In this document: positions 1 to 6,270 of the stretch, piece by piece
How positions within the stretch are numbered: the stretch's first letter is position 1
Layout of the letters: each line of letters starts with the position of its first letter
Source: Govanella sp037189785
Lineage (GTDB): Bacteria; Pseudomonadota; Alphaproteobacteria; Sphingomonadales; Govanellaceae
DNA: 8,059 nt
Assembly: GCA_037189785.1 (NCBI GenBank)
Contig: JBBCIP010000386.1
Location: 1-8,059, forward strand
Direction of reading: 5' to 3'
Translations under genes and position numbers: made by a program
Notes under the pieces: model-generated
The model's input: only the letters and a program-made list of their open reading frames with translations
The model's database searches: none
What the model was told of the DNA's origin: nothing

Positions 1-31
1 CCGCCTGGAAAAAACCGACGGGCATGATTGA
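1..31 (+). CDS. possible 3' end of an upstream gene (partial)
   Basis: Frame 2 reads RLEKTDGHD and stops at TGA 29-31, just before the ATG at 34 of the lipoprotein gene. This is the arrangement expected of a tightly packed upstream gene. It is too short to identify. The other two frames are also open over the first 23 bases, so the frame assignment is only a guess. Confidence 0.2.
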   Translation, partial: RLEKTDGHD

Positions 32-33
32 CC

Positions 34-999
34 ATGCGCAGCCGGGGGGACAGGCGCCAGATCACCATCGCAGTACTCTGCGCGCTTACGCTGTCCTTGC
101 TCGCCGGATGCACACCGCCGCCGCCACAGCATGATCTGACCACCAAAACCGCTGCGGCATCGGCGCAACTTGTGAACGATCACCATCCCTTAAATGATCG
201 ATTATGGCATCGAGAAAGCGGCCAGTTCATCACCACCCACGACGCCTTGAATCACATGGCGCGGGCGCGATTTGTCTTGCTGGGGGAACTGCACGACAAC
301 GCCCGTCATCACGACTTACAAAACTGGATCATTCGCGCTTTGGGCGAGCGCAACAACAAACGCGCGCTCGCCGTCGAGATGATCGCCGACGACCAAATCC
401 CGGCCCTAAAATTATTCTACGAACAACCGCGTCACAATGCCGAGACGCTGCGTGTGTTTTTGCAGTGGGATAAAAGCAGTTGGCCGACCTGGGATTATTA
501 CGGCTCGATCTTTGATACGGCGGTGCTGGTTGAGTATCCGATCCGCGCCGCCAATCTTGATCGCACATTGTTGAAAGATTTGCATCAGAACGGCTGGCAG
601 GCCTTGCCCCCGCAAACACGTGACGATTTACAACTGCCTGCTGCTATTCCTGAACCGCTGGGTCAAGCGTTACGTACAACGATTGCTGACGCACATTGTG
701 GACATCTGAGCAGCGATTTTGTGTCGGCCTTTGCAGAAATTCAATTCGCCCGCGACGCCCGTATGGCCAAAGCCATGGGCGATGATCGCGCCAGTATTTT
801 AATTGCCGGGCTTGAACACGTGCGTCGTGATCGCGGTGTGCCGTTTCATCTGATGCGCATGAAATACAAAGGCGATGTCATCAGTGTCGCTTTCATCGAA
901 ACCATCGATGGCAAGACCGACCCCAGCGCATACGATCTTCCCTATGATATCGTGTGGTTTACGAGCGGCCCGAAACGCAGCGATCCGTGTAAAGACTAA
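34..999 (+). CDS. ChaN-family (DUF399) lipoprotein, putative haem/iron-binding
   Basis: The 321-residue product begins with a basic n-region and a hydrophobic segment ending in the lipobox LAGC, with the lipidated Cys at about residue 26, so it should be an outer-membrane-anchored lipoprotein. The body matches the ChaN/PF04187 family. It has the N-terminal LLGELHDNARHH motif (about 82-93), AVEM (about 113-116), and a C-terminal GLEHVRRDRGVPFHL segment (about 259-273) of the kind that closes the family's fold. Campylobacter jejuni ChaN binds haem cofacially and is linked to iron uptake; that role here is inferred from family membership. I chose ATG 34. An in-frame TTG at 28 adds two residues but overlaps the putative upstream stop, and neither start has a strong Shine-Dalgarno. 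The gene converges on the SRPBCC gene with only 6 bp between the stops and no room for a separate terminator. Confidence 0.85.
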   Translation: MRSRGDRRQITIAVLCALTLSLLAGCTPPPPQHDLTTKTAAASAQLVNDHHPLNDRLWHRESGQFITTHDALNHMARARFVLLGELHDNARHHDLQNWIIRALGERNNKRALAVEMIADDQIPALKLFYEQPRHNAETLRVFLQWDKSSWPTWDYYGSIFDTAVLVEYPIRAANLDRTLLKDLHQNGWQALPPQTRDDLQLPAAIPEPLGQALRTTIADAHCGHLSSDFVSAFAEIQFARDARMAKAMGDDRASILIAGLEHVRRDRGVPFHLMRMKYKGDVISVAFIETIDGKTDPSAYDLPYDIVWFTSGPKRSDPCKD

Positions 1000-1005
1000 A
1001 GCTGT

Positions 1006-1488
1006 TTATTTATACATGCCGTCGCGAATATTGATGCCGTATTCGAGATAAGCTTTCATCGCACATAACGCCTGAGTCCAGCCCTGACAATTGCCATAGG
1101 ATCCTTGCAAGCCCGCATCGGTCGGGCGCCAGCCTTGTTCGGCAATGGTCACAACCGTGCGCTTGCCGTCATCCAACGCTTCAAACTCCATCGTCACCGT
1201 CGTGCTGTATCCTGCGGCAACGATGGGGTCCGTGCAGGTATCGGGGGTGCCTTCGTTTGCTTCCCAACGAAAAACGATGCGTTTGTCTTTCACCACCTCG
1301 ACCACACTGACCGGAAAGCTGACGGGATAATCATCAAACGCCCAATAAACCGTTGTACCGGTTTCAAGCCGACCCTTGGCCCCACCGGTGGTGAAGTAAC
1401 GCGACAATTGATCCGGGTTGACGACGGCTTCGAAAACCTCGGCAACTGGTTTGGCGATGCGGGCGGCAACTTTGAATTTCAAGTCCAT
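1006..1488 (-). CDS. SRPBCC / AHSA1-type (START-like) domain protein
   Basis: This 160-residue protein is a single SRPBCC (Bet v1-like) ligand-pocket domain of the AHSA1 C-terminal type. It opens with FKVAARIAKPVAEVFEAVVNPDQL and carries the mid-domain strand pattern IVFRWEA and TTVTMEFEAL. The long C-terminal helix follows EQGWRP and contains GWTQALCAMKAYLEYG. The ligand cannot be read from the sequence. The start is ATG 1488 rather than ATG 1494: on the minus strand AAGGAGG lies 7 nt before 1488 but almost abuts 1494. It is divergent from the ArsR-type gene, a very common pairing in which the regulator controls the SRPBCC gene. The shared intergenic palindrome at 1518-1537 suggests co-regulation. 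Confidence 0.85.
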   Translation of the reverse strand: MDLKFKVAARIAKPVAEVFEAVVNPDQLSRYFTTGGAKGRLETGTTVYWAFDDYPVSFPVSVVEVVKDKRIVFRWEANEGTPDTCTDPIVAAGYSTTVTMEFEALDDGKRTVVTIAEQGWRPTDAGLQGSYGNCQGWTQALCAMKAYLEYGINIRDGMYK

Positions 1489-1517
1489 GATCATTCCTCC
1501 TTGTGTGTGAAAAATTT

Positions 1518-1537
1518 ATGTTATAAAATTATAACAT
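1518..1537. promoter_or_regulatory. 20-bp palindromic operator candidate for the ArsR-type regulator
   Basis: Two perfect 9-bp arms, ATGTTATAA and TTATAACAT, are separated by AA. The palindrome lies in the gap between the divergent SRPBCC and ArsR genes and its right arm covers the first two bases of the ArsR start codon (1536-1538). AT-rich palindromes of this size are the usual ArsR/SmtB binding sites. Binding here would block expression of the regulator itself and could reach the SRPBCC promoter. Occupancy is inferred. Confidence 0.7.
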
Positions 1538-1859
1538 GTCAAATGACGATAAAAGTGACAATATTTTCAAAGCCTTGGCAGCACCCATCCGGCGCGCGAT
1601 TTTGGATGCGTTGAAGAATCGGCCGCAAACCACCGGGAACCTGTGCGCCGCATTTTCGCATTTGGATCGCTGCACGGTGATGCAGCATTTGAAAGTGCTG
1701 GAAGATGCCGATTTGGTGATCGTGCGTCGCGACGGACGCGAACGCTGGAATTATCTGAACGCCGTGCCGATCAAACATATTCATGATCGTTGGATCGGGC
1801 CGTTGGCGGCCAACGCCGTCACAGTTTTGGATCGCCTGAAAACCGATTTGGAAAATTAA
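1536..1859 (+). CDS. ArsR/SmtB-type winged-helix transcriptional regulator (SRPBCC-associated)
   Basis: The 107-residue protein is essentially one winged-helix domain. IFKALAAPIRRAILDAL (about 10-26) is the typical first helix, CTVMQHLKVLEDADLV (about 46-61) contains the recognition helix, and VRRDGRERWNYLN (about 63-75) is the wing. The downstream IHDRWI segment is typical of ArsR proteins paired with SRPBCC genes. The metal-binding ELCVCDL motif of classical ArsR is missing, so it is probably not an arsenic or metal sensor of that type. The ATG at 1536 has no Shine-Dalgarno because the palindrome occupies that space. The mRNA may be leaderless or poorly translated. The next in-frame ATG lies inside the recognition region, so no later start is sensible. 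Confidence 0.9.
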   Translation: MSNDDKSDNIFKALAAPIRRAILDALKNRPQTTGNLCAAFSHLDRCTVMQHLKVLEDADLVIVRRDGRERWNYLNAVPIKHIHDRWIGPLAANAVTVLDRLKTDLEN

Positions 1860-1885
1860 CACCATACAGCGTATTTGATCATCAC

Positions 1886-1915
1886 TTGACAGGGATCGTT
1901 TAATTTGCGATGCCT
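1886..1915 (+). promoter_or_regulatory. candidate sigma-70-type promoter for the thiamine-salvage transcript
   Basis: A perfect -35 box TTGACA sits at 1886-1891. At a 17-18 bp spacing the best -10 is the poor match GATGCC/ATGCCT (1909-1915). Transcription would then begin near 1920, immediately before the TPP riboswitch, where a promoter is needed. The weak -10 keeps confidence moderate. Confidence 0.45.
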
Positions 1916-1924
1916 CGATCCGAG

Positions 1925-2010
1925 TTCCACTGGGGTGTCCTTCCATGGGGGAAGGACTGAGATTATACCCACCGAACCTGATCTGGTTAGAACCAGCGAA
2001 GGGAGAGGGA
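1925..2010 (+). ncRNA. TPP riboswitch (THI element)
   Basis: All conserved blocks are present in order: GGGGTG (1932-1937), CTGAGA (1957-1962), ACCC (1967-1970), CCTGATCTGG (1977-1986) and CCAGCGAAGGGA (1993-2004). P3 is a perfect 8-bp stem (1937-1944 with 1950-1957). P2 pairs 1933-1936 with 1967-1970, and CTGG 1983-1986 pairs with CCAG 1993-1996. P1 can be drawn as 1925-1931 with 2004-2010, including one A/A mismatch and one G-U. It binds thiamine pyrophosphate and normally lowers expression of the downstream genes, here the TonB receptor and tenA. The P1 3' strand contains GAGGGA just before ATG 2014, and the segment 2041-2048 can pair with 1984-1991, so regulation is more likely at translation than through an intrinsic terminator. 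Confidence 0.97.
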
Positions 2011-2013
2011 CGC

Positions 2014-2145
2014 ATGACGCGCCAAAGGTTATACATTTCATCTAACCAAAGCTGCCTGCGCTCCGACCGTGGGGGTTTCGACCCTGAACGGCACCGTTTA
2101 TCTTTTGGAGTGCGCGACGCATGCATCGGTTTATCCGCCCCCTAG
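2014..2145 (+). CDS. possible 43-codon leader ORF under the TPP riboswitch
   Basis: An ATG at 2014 follows the riboswitch directly, preceded by GAGGGA (2005-2010), which is also the 3' strand of riboswitch helix P1. The frame stays open for 43 codons and stops at TAG 2143-2145, overlapping the receptor gene start (2121) by 25 nt in another frame. The peptide is basic, ends in CIGLSAP, and resembles no family I know. It could be a translated leader that couples riboswitch state to receptor translation, or simply chance. Confidence 0.25.
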   Translation: MTRQRLYISSNQSCLRSDRGGFDPERHRLSFGVRDACIGLSAP

Positions 2146-4307
2146 GGCACTATCTTGTTATGACATCGGCTTTGACGGCTGTTCCCGCAGCATCTTATGC
2201 GGAGACTGACGATGCAGCTGCAACCAACAGCAAACTGGAAGAAATTCTGGTCACCGCGCGCGGCCGGATGGAACAATTGCAATGGGTCCCCGATAGCGTC
2301 ACCGCGTTTTCGAGCAATGCCATCACCACCCGCAACATCCGTAGTCTTGATGATGCGATCACACTCACACCCGGTGTGCATATCGTCAACGATCAAGATC
2401 CCGGCACCAATATCATCACCGTGCGCGGTGTTTCGACCGATCGCTTGCAAGCCCCATCGATTGCCATGGTGGTCGATGGTGTGCCGTTGGCCGATACCGA
2501 ATTTTTCGAAGCAGCAAGGCTTTATGATCTCGACCGCATTGAAATCTTGAAAGGCCCGCAAGGCGCGCTTTATGGCAAGAACGCCATCGGTGGCGTGTTC
2601 AACATCGCCACCCGCAGCCCCAGCGAAACCTGGCAAGGCAATGGCGAAGTGAGTTACGGCAACGGCGATAGCTTCAACATCGAAGGCGGCATCGGCGGCC
2701 CAATTGTAGAAGACAAACTTTTGATCCGCGTATCCGGTGCCTATTACGACACCAACGGTTTTATCTACAATACGTTCCTGAAGAAAAACGTCGATTACTT
2801 CACGAGCCGCAACGGACGTTTGCGATTGTTGGGAAAGCTCAGCGATACTTTAACCGCTGAACTGCGCGTCTCCGTTCTGTCGGAAGACGGCGGCGCGGCT
2901 TATGTGTCGTCGAATAATGTCACCGGCTTGAACAATGGTAAGCTTCAAGGCGCTGTGTTGACGGATCCACTGGGCGATTTTGAAGGCCAAGCTGATCGCG
3001 AATGGCAGCAAGTCGCCCTCACCGTCAACTGGGAGCCAACGTTCGGCGGTCGCATCACATCGACCAGCGCTTACGACAATTATTCCAAAGACTTCATCGA
3101 AGAACTAGATTTCCGCAACGACAAACCGCTGACCTGGGGCGGCTTCCCGGCCTATCCCGATGGCGTGCAACCAATCTCGCAACCGAAAGATATCGAAGTT
3201 TGGACTCAGGAATTGCGCTACACATCGCCCGATGACAAACCGGTGCGCTGGATTGTCGGGGCCTTTATTCAAGATGTGACCAATGTCCGCGTTGATGACT
3301 TTGGCCCGTTGTTGTTCGGCGCAGAAGCCTCGCGGTTCCGGACAAAGTCGACGCAAACCGCTGTGTTCGGGCAGGTTAGCGTCGATATCACGCCATCATT
3401 GGAAGCAACCGCCGCACTGCGTTATGATCGCGATGATCGTCGTGTCAAAGTGCGCGGCGTCAACAGCGGTGCGTTTGTAGAAGATCGCGACGCCGTGTTC
3501 GATCAGGTGCAACCGAAATTGTCGCTCGCCTATCGTATCGACGACAATCATTTGCTGTACGGTACCTATGCCCATGGCTTTAAAACCGGCGGGTTCAATC
3601 CACCGGCAGGCCCCGGCGACATTCACGAAACCCTGTTTCGTCCGGAAAAAACACAGTCCTTTGAAGTCGGCAGCAAATCAACTTTTGCCAATGGTCGTGT
3701 TGTTATCAACACCGCCGCGTTCATCACCAATTACGACAATTACCAGTATTTTGCCTTCATCAACGGTAAATCGCTTGCGCTCAATGTGAAAAATGTCGAT
3801 GTGTGGGGATTTGAGTTTAGCACTGCAGCGCAACTGTTTGATGGCTTCACAGTGAATGCGGCTTACGGCTACACCAATGCTGAAATCAAAGATTTCTCGG
3901 CACCCAATCCGGTTAGCGGATTGATCGCCGATTACGACGGCATGAAAACGCCGAACAATCCGAAATCAACTTTGAATATCGGTGGTGAATATCGGGTATC
4001 TGTCGGCGCGCTTGGTGATCTCGTGACCCGGCTTGATTACACCCGCATTGGCCGCATTTATTATGAAATAGACAATGTGCTTTATTCCCCGAAACAAGAA
4101 ATGTTGGATGCGCGGATTGCGTTTGAAACAGAAACTTGGTCGTTCGCCATTTGGGGGAAGAATTTGACCGATAATCGCTGGGCTATTTCCGCGTTCGGGC
4201 AAGGGCAACAATCTTTGCTGGCCGCATTGGGTCCAGGCGGTCCGTTCGACAGTTTCACCATCAACAAAGGGCGTCAATATGGCGCAACTCTAAGCGCACG
4301 TTTTTAA
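2121..4307 (+). CDS. TonB-dependent outer-membrane receptor, TPP-riboswitch controlled (putative thiamine or precursor uptake)
   Basis: This 728-residue protein has a signal peptide ending near ASYA (residue 27). A TonB box region EEILVTAR follows at about 40-47, then a plug domain (about 55-165). The plug includes IITVRGVSTDR, VVDGVPL and the hallmark RIEILKGPQGALYGKNAIGGVFNI segment. The rest is a 22-strand-type barrel with family features such as HGFKTGGFNPP and VGSKSTF, ending GATLSARF with the terminal Phe expected for BAM-dependent insertion. General homology is to siderophore-type receptors. The upstream TPP riboswitch and the downstream tenA argue instead for thiamine, HMP or formylaminopyrimidine as substrate, which is inference. 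Shine-Dalgarno TTTGGAG (2104-2110) sits 10 nt before the ATG. No inner-membrane transporter is in the window. The tenA gene follows 27 bp downstream. Confidence 0.93.
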   Translation: MHRFIRPLGHYLVMTSALTAVPAASYAETDDAAATNSKLEEILVTARGRMEQLQWVPDSVTAFSSNAITTRNIRSLDDAITLTPGVHIVNDQDPGTNIITVRGVSTDRLQAPSIAMVVDGVPLADTEFFEAARLYDLDRIEILKGPQGALYGKNAIGGVFNIATRSPSETWQGNGEVSYGNGDSFNIEGGIGGPIVEDKLLIRVSGAYYDTNGFIYNTFLKKNVDYFTSRNGRLRLLGKLSDTLTAELRVSVLSEDGGAAYVSSNNVTGLNNGKLQGAVLTDPLGDFEGQADREWQQVALTVNWEPTFGGRITSTSAYDNYSKDFIEELDFRNDKPLTWGGFPAYPDGVQPISQPKDIEVWTQELRYTSPDDKPVRWIVGAFIQDVTNVRVDDFGPLLFGAEASRFRTKSTQTAVFGQVSVDITPSLEATAALRYDRDDRRVKVRGVNSGAFVEDRDAVFDQVQPKLSLAYRIDDNHLLYGTYAHGFKTGGFNPPAGPGDIHETLFRPEKTQSFEVGSKSTFANGRVVINTAAFITNYDNYQYFAFINGKSLALNVKNVDVWGFEFSTAAQLFDGFTVNAAYGYTNAEIKDFSAPNPVSGLIADYDGMKTPNNPKSTLNIGGEYRVSVGALGDLVTRLDYTRIGRIYYEIDNVLYSPKQEMLDARIAFETETWSFAIWGKNLTDNRWAISAFGQGQQSLLAALGPGGPFDSFTINKGRQYGATLSARF

Positions 4308-4334
4308 AAAATCGGGTCTGATAGGAGACAGGCA

Positions 4335-5003
4335 ATGACATTCACACAAGAAATTTGGGCCGAAAGCGCCGGACTGCTAGAAAAAATATTAGCGCTGCCG
4401 TTCAATCGCGGCCTGACTGCCGGCACATTGTCGCAAGACCGTTTCAAATTTTATGTGGTTCAAGATTCCCTTTACTTGAATACATATTCGCGGGCGTTGT
4501 CCTTGGTATCCGCCAAGTCGCCGGACCCGGACGCAATGTTGCGCTATGCCAAAAGTGCGCAAGAAGCGATCGAGGTGGAGCGCATACTCCATGCCGGATT
4601 CTTAAAACAATTCGGCATCAGTGACGACGATCTGGCCCGTGCGGAAAAATCACCGACCTGCGCGGCTTACACCAACTTTTTGTTGGCCACCGCCGCGATC
4701 GGATCTTATGAGGAATTGGTGGCCGCTGTGTTGCCGTGCTTCTGGATTTACTGGCATGTCGGTCAAGAAATTTCCAAAGTTGCCAAAGCAGACAATCCCT
4801 ATCGCGCCTGGATCGACACCTATACCAATGATGTGTTTGCCAATGCCGTCAAAGCCGTGATCGCCATCACCGACGATGTTGCGGCTAAGGCATCCGCCGA
4901 CGGTCGCATTGCCATGAAAAAAGCGTTCGTGCTGTCGAGCGTCTATGAATGGATGTTTTGGGATAGCGCCTACAAACAGGAAGCTTGGCCGGTCGGGCTA
5001 TAG
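4335..5003 (+). CDS. tenA: TenA-family aminopyrimidine aminohydrolase (thiaminase II), thiamine salvage
   Basis: The 222-residue cytoplasmic, all-helical enzyme hydrolyses aminomethyl-aminopyrimidine, a product of thiamine breakdown, to HMP for re-use in thiamine synthesis. It can also cleave thiamine itself. The active-site residues known from Bacillus subtilis TenA all occur at identical numbers: Asp44 and Tyr47 in VVQDSLY, Tyr112, the nucleophile Cys135 and Tyr139 in LPCFWIY, Tyr163, and Glu205 in VYEWMFW. It therefore belongs to the Cys-containing TenA_C class and should be active. AGGAG (4322-4326) sits 8 nt before the ATG. Only 27 bp separate it from the receptor gene, with no terminator between them, so both should share the TPP-controlled mRNA. 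Confidence 0.97.
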   Translation: MTFTQEIWAESAGLLEKILALPFNRGLTAGTLSQDRFKFYVVQDSLYLNTYSRALSLVSAKSPDPDAMLRYAKSAQEAIEVERILHAGFLKQFGISDDDLARAEKSPTCAAYTNFLLATAAIGSYEELVAAVLPCFWIYWHVGQEISKVAKADNPYRAWIDTYTNDVFANAVKAVIAITDDVAAKASADGRIAMKKAFVLSSVYEWMFWDSAYKQEAWPVGL

Positions 5004-5041
5004 CCGTCCCGACAACACAACAACACCTATTATTTTTTAAT

Positions 5042-5145
5042 GATGTCATTGCCGGGCTTGCCCCGGCAATCTACATGTGGCGAATACATGGACGTGTATG
5101 GACCACCACTATATAGACCACCGGGTCAAGCCCGGTGGTGACGAG
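5042..5145. repeat. inverted pair of REP-like palindromes (alphaproteobacterial type)
   Basis: Palindrome A has arms ATTGCCGGG (5048-5056) and CCCGGCAAT (5062-5070) around loop CTTGC. Palindrome B has arms ACCACCGGG (5117-5125) and CCCGGTGGT (5131-5139) around loop TCAAG. B read on the minus strand has the same plan as A: a GTCA or GTC lead, a stem core with CCGGG, then a CTTG-type loop. The two form a head-to-head bipartite element like REP/BIME repeats. Stem bases outside the CCGGG core differ between A and B but stay fully paired. The pair lies between the convergent ends of tenA and sufE. Neither hairpin has an adjacent T-run for an intrinsic terminator, though they could protect mRNA 3' ends. 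Confidence 0.7.
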
Positions 5146-5172
5146 ATCAATGCGGAAACATGACCGTTGGGC

Positions 5173-5202
5173 GGTAAATTCCTAAGAGGTAAATTCCTAA
5201 GC
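5173..5202. repeat. 15-bp tandem duplication at the sufE stop codon
   Basis: GGTAAATTCCTAAG occurs twice with a 15-bp period (5173-5186 and 5188-5201). The sufE stop (5197-5199, minus strand) lies in the right-hand copy. The left copy is therefore a duplicate immediately downstream of sufE and holds a second TAG at the same phase. Confidence 0.85.
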
Positions 5203-5613
5203 GGCAAGTGCCGCGGCGGCAATGGCGCGAATGCGTTCCACCATGGCGAACAAGCCGTTGGTGCGCATGGGCGATAAATGCGCTTCGAGCCCAAGCTTCG
5301 ATAAAACGTCCCGGGCGTCTATGGCCAAAATTTCTGTGGCGGTGCGACCGGAATAAAGGCTCAGCAGAACCGCGACCAAGCCTTTGACAATATGGGCATC
5401 GCTGTCACCCTTTAACGTGATGACCGGCGGATTGCCTTCGACCTCGCTGATCAGCCACACTTTACTGGTGCAGCCGCGCACGCGATTGTCCTCGGTCCGG
5501 GCCTCGTCTGGAAACGGCGGTAATTCGCGCCCCAAGTCGATGACAAAACGGTAGCGATCCTCCCAATCGTCCAATAGGGAGAAACTTTCCAATATGTCAT
5601 CCAAAGCCATCAT
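5197..5613 (-). CDS. sufE: SufE-family cysteine desulfuration protein
   Basis: The 138-residue cytoplasmic protein has the SufE fold signature. A short N-terminal helical segment (ILESFSLLDDWEDRYRFVIDLGRELPPFP) precedes VRGCTSKVW, whose Cys48 is the conserved persulfide acceptor. LKGDSDAHIVKGLVAVLL and the C-terminal LSPMRTNGLFAMVERI follow, both typical of the family. SufE takes persulfide sulfur from the SufS cysteine desulfurase and passes it to the SufBCD scaffold for Fe-S cluster assembly. No suf operon is visible, as is common for stand-alone sufE in alphaproteobacteria. The start could be either of two adjacent ATGs (5613 or 5610), and the Shine-Dalgarno is weak. A possible promoter lies at 5669-5696. 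The C-terminus is Ala-rich and the stop lies within a 15-bp duplication. Confidence 0.93.
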   Translation of the reverse strand: MMALDDILESFSLLDDWEDRYRFVIDLGRELPPFPDEARTEDNRVRGCTSKVWLISEVEGNPPVITLKGDSDAHIVKGLVAVLLSLYSGRTATEILAIDARDVLSKLGLEAHLSPMRTNGLFAMVERIRAIAAAALAA

Positions 5614-5668
5614 AACGTCGCCGATCTTTCCCTGCCATCTTGCCCTAAGGATATGAGGAGCCGTCCCT

Positions 5669-5696
5669 CTATAGTAAAGGTCCGCACAGAAGTCAC
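5669..5696 (-). promoter_or_regulatory. weak promoter candidate for sufE
   Basis: On the minus strand GTGACT (5696-5691) and CTATAG (5674-5669) are separated by 16 bp, about 55 bp before the sufE start. Both boxes deviate from consensus. It is proposed only because the 135-bp gap after the DUF2807-like gene leaves room for an independent sufE promoter. Confidence 0.25.
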
Positions 5697-5748
5697 GGGC
5701 GAAGTCGTTATAGTCTACTGGATAATCTGTTGGCTAAATTTGGGTGAT

Positions 5749-6270
5749 TTAGGGGGCCGGAGTCACCGCGCAGTCGAAATCATCGATTTCGATATCGGCG
5801 GCCAACCCCTTCTGGATATTAATTTTTTGGCAATCAGCGGCGCCATCGATCCGGCCTGCATCACGCGCAATCAACTGTACATCGGCGCCAAGTCCGCCAT
5901 GGATCGTCAACTGGCTCGTGCCGCGCAATTCGATGGTTTCGATCGTGCGTCCATCGAGACGGACCAGAATGGGTTTCCCGGACTGGATTGGGCGATCCAG
6001 AAAGAGCGATAAGGTTCCGCCGCGGATAGTGGCGACCACAGCTTTCGCGGCCTCCGGTTCAGCCGTGACCAGAAGCTTGGGCTTGCCTTGCTCCAGTGTC
6101 ACGATAAACGGTCCGTCCACAACCAAGCCCTTATAATCGGTGAGCGTCCGCTTATACTCCTCGACCTTGCCGGTGTCGGGCAGGCGCGACGTTTCATCGG
6201 GTCCAAAACGCCAATAGGCCAAAGCAATAATGGCCAAACCGAGACACAGGATCAGGGTCGCATATCTCAT
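5749..6270 (-). CDS. membrane-anchored DUF2807-like protein
   Basis: This 173-residue protein starts with an uncleaved-looking membrane segment (about residues 4-20, LILCLGLAIIALAYW) and no Cys lipobox at its end. It should be an inner-membrane-anchored periplasmic protein. From about residue 48 it resembles DUF2807 (putative auto-transporter adhesin head GIN domain): YKGLVVDGPFIVTLEQG, then VTIRGGTLSLFL-like strands, and beta-helix repeats of the type IELRGTSQLTIHGGLGADVQLIARDAGRIDG. The function of this domain is unknown. The protein is shorter than many DUF2807 members and ends abruptly in DDFDCAVTPAP, so the last helix turns may be missing. Its ATG overlaps the TGA of the TusA-like gene (ATGA, 6267-6270), indicating translational coupling. 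Confidence 0.75.
   Translation of the reverse strand: MRYATLILCLGLAIIALAYWRFGPDETSRLPDTGKVEEYKRTLTDYKGLVVDGPFIVTLEQGKPKLLVTAEPEAAKAVVATIRGGTLSLFLDRPIQSGKPILVRLDGRTIETIELRGTSQLTIHGGLGADVQLIARDAGRIDGAADCQKINIQKGLAADIEIDDFDCAVTPAP

Noticed and set aside
1105..1614. Open frame of 169 codons on the plus strand opposite the SRPBCC gene
   Set aside because: It is a mirror of the SRPBCC coding region on the other strand, runs through the operator, and resembles no family.
2067..2091. Hairpin CCGT...ACGG with inner GGGT-TTCG-ACCC as an intrinsic terminator of the TPP riboswitch
   Set aside because: The stem is interrupted and no T-run follows directly; the T-rich part (2097-2106) is separated by CACCG. 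It may still be a structural element.
1539..2126. Long antisense open frame (195 codons) opposite the ArsR gene and the riboswitch
   Set aside because: It runs antisense through a clear ArsR gene and a TPP riboswitch and has no recognisable domain.
5048..5070. Palindrome after tenA as a rho-independent terminator
   Set aside because: The T-rich run (5032-5038) lies before the hairpin rather than after it, and the loop and stem fit the REP-like pair better.
5734..5752. CTAAAT/ATTTAG inverted repeat at the end of the DUF2807-like gene
   Set aside because: It has only 6 A/T-rich pairs, overlaps the stop codon and has no T-run; probably chance.
5653..6012. Open frame of 119 codons opposite the DUF2807-like gene
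   Set aside because: It lies antisense to a protein with a membrane anchor and recognisable repeats, has no Shine-Dalgarno and no family match.
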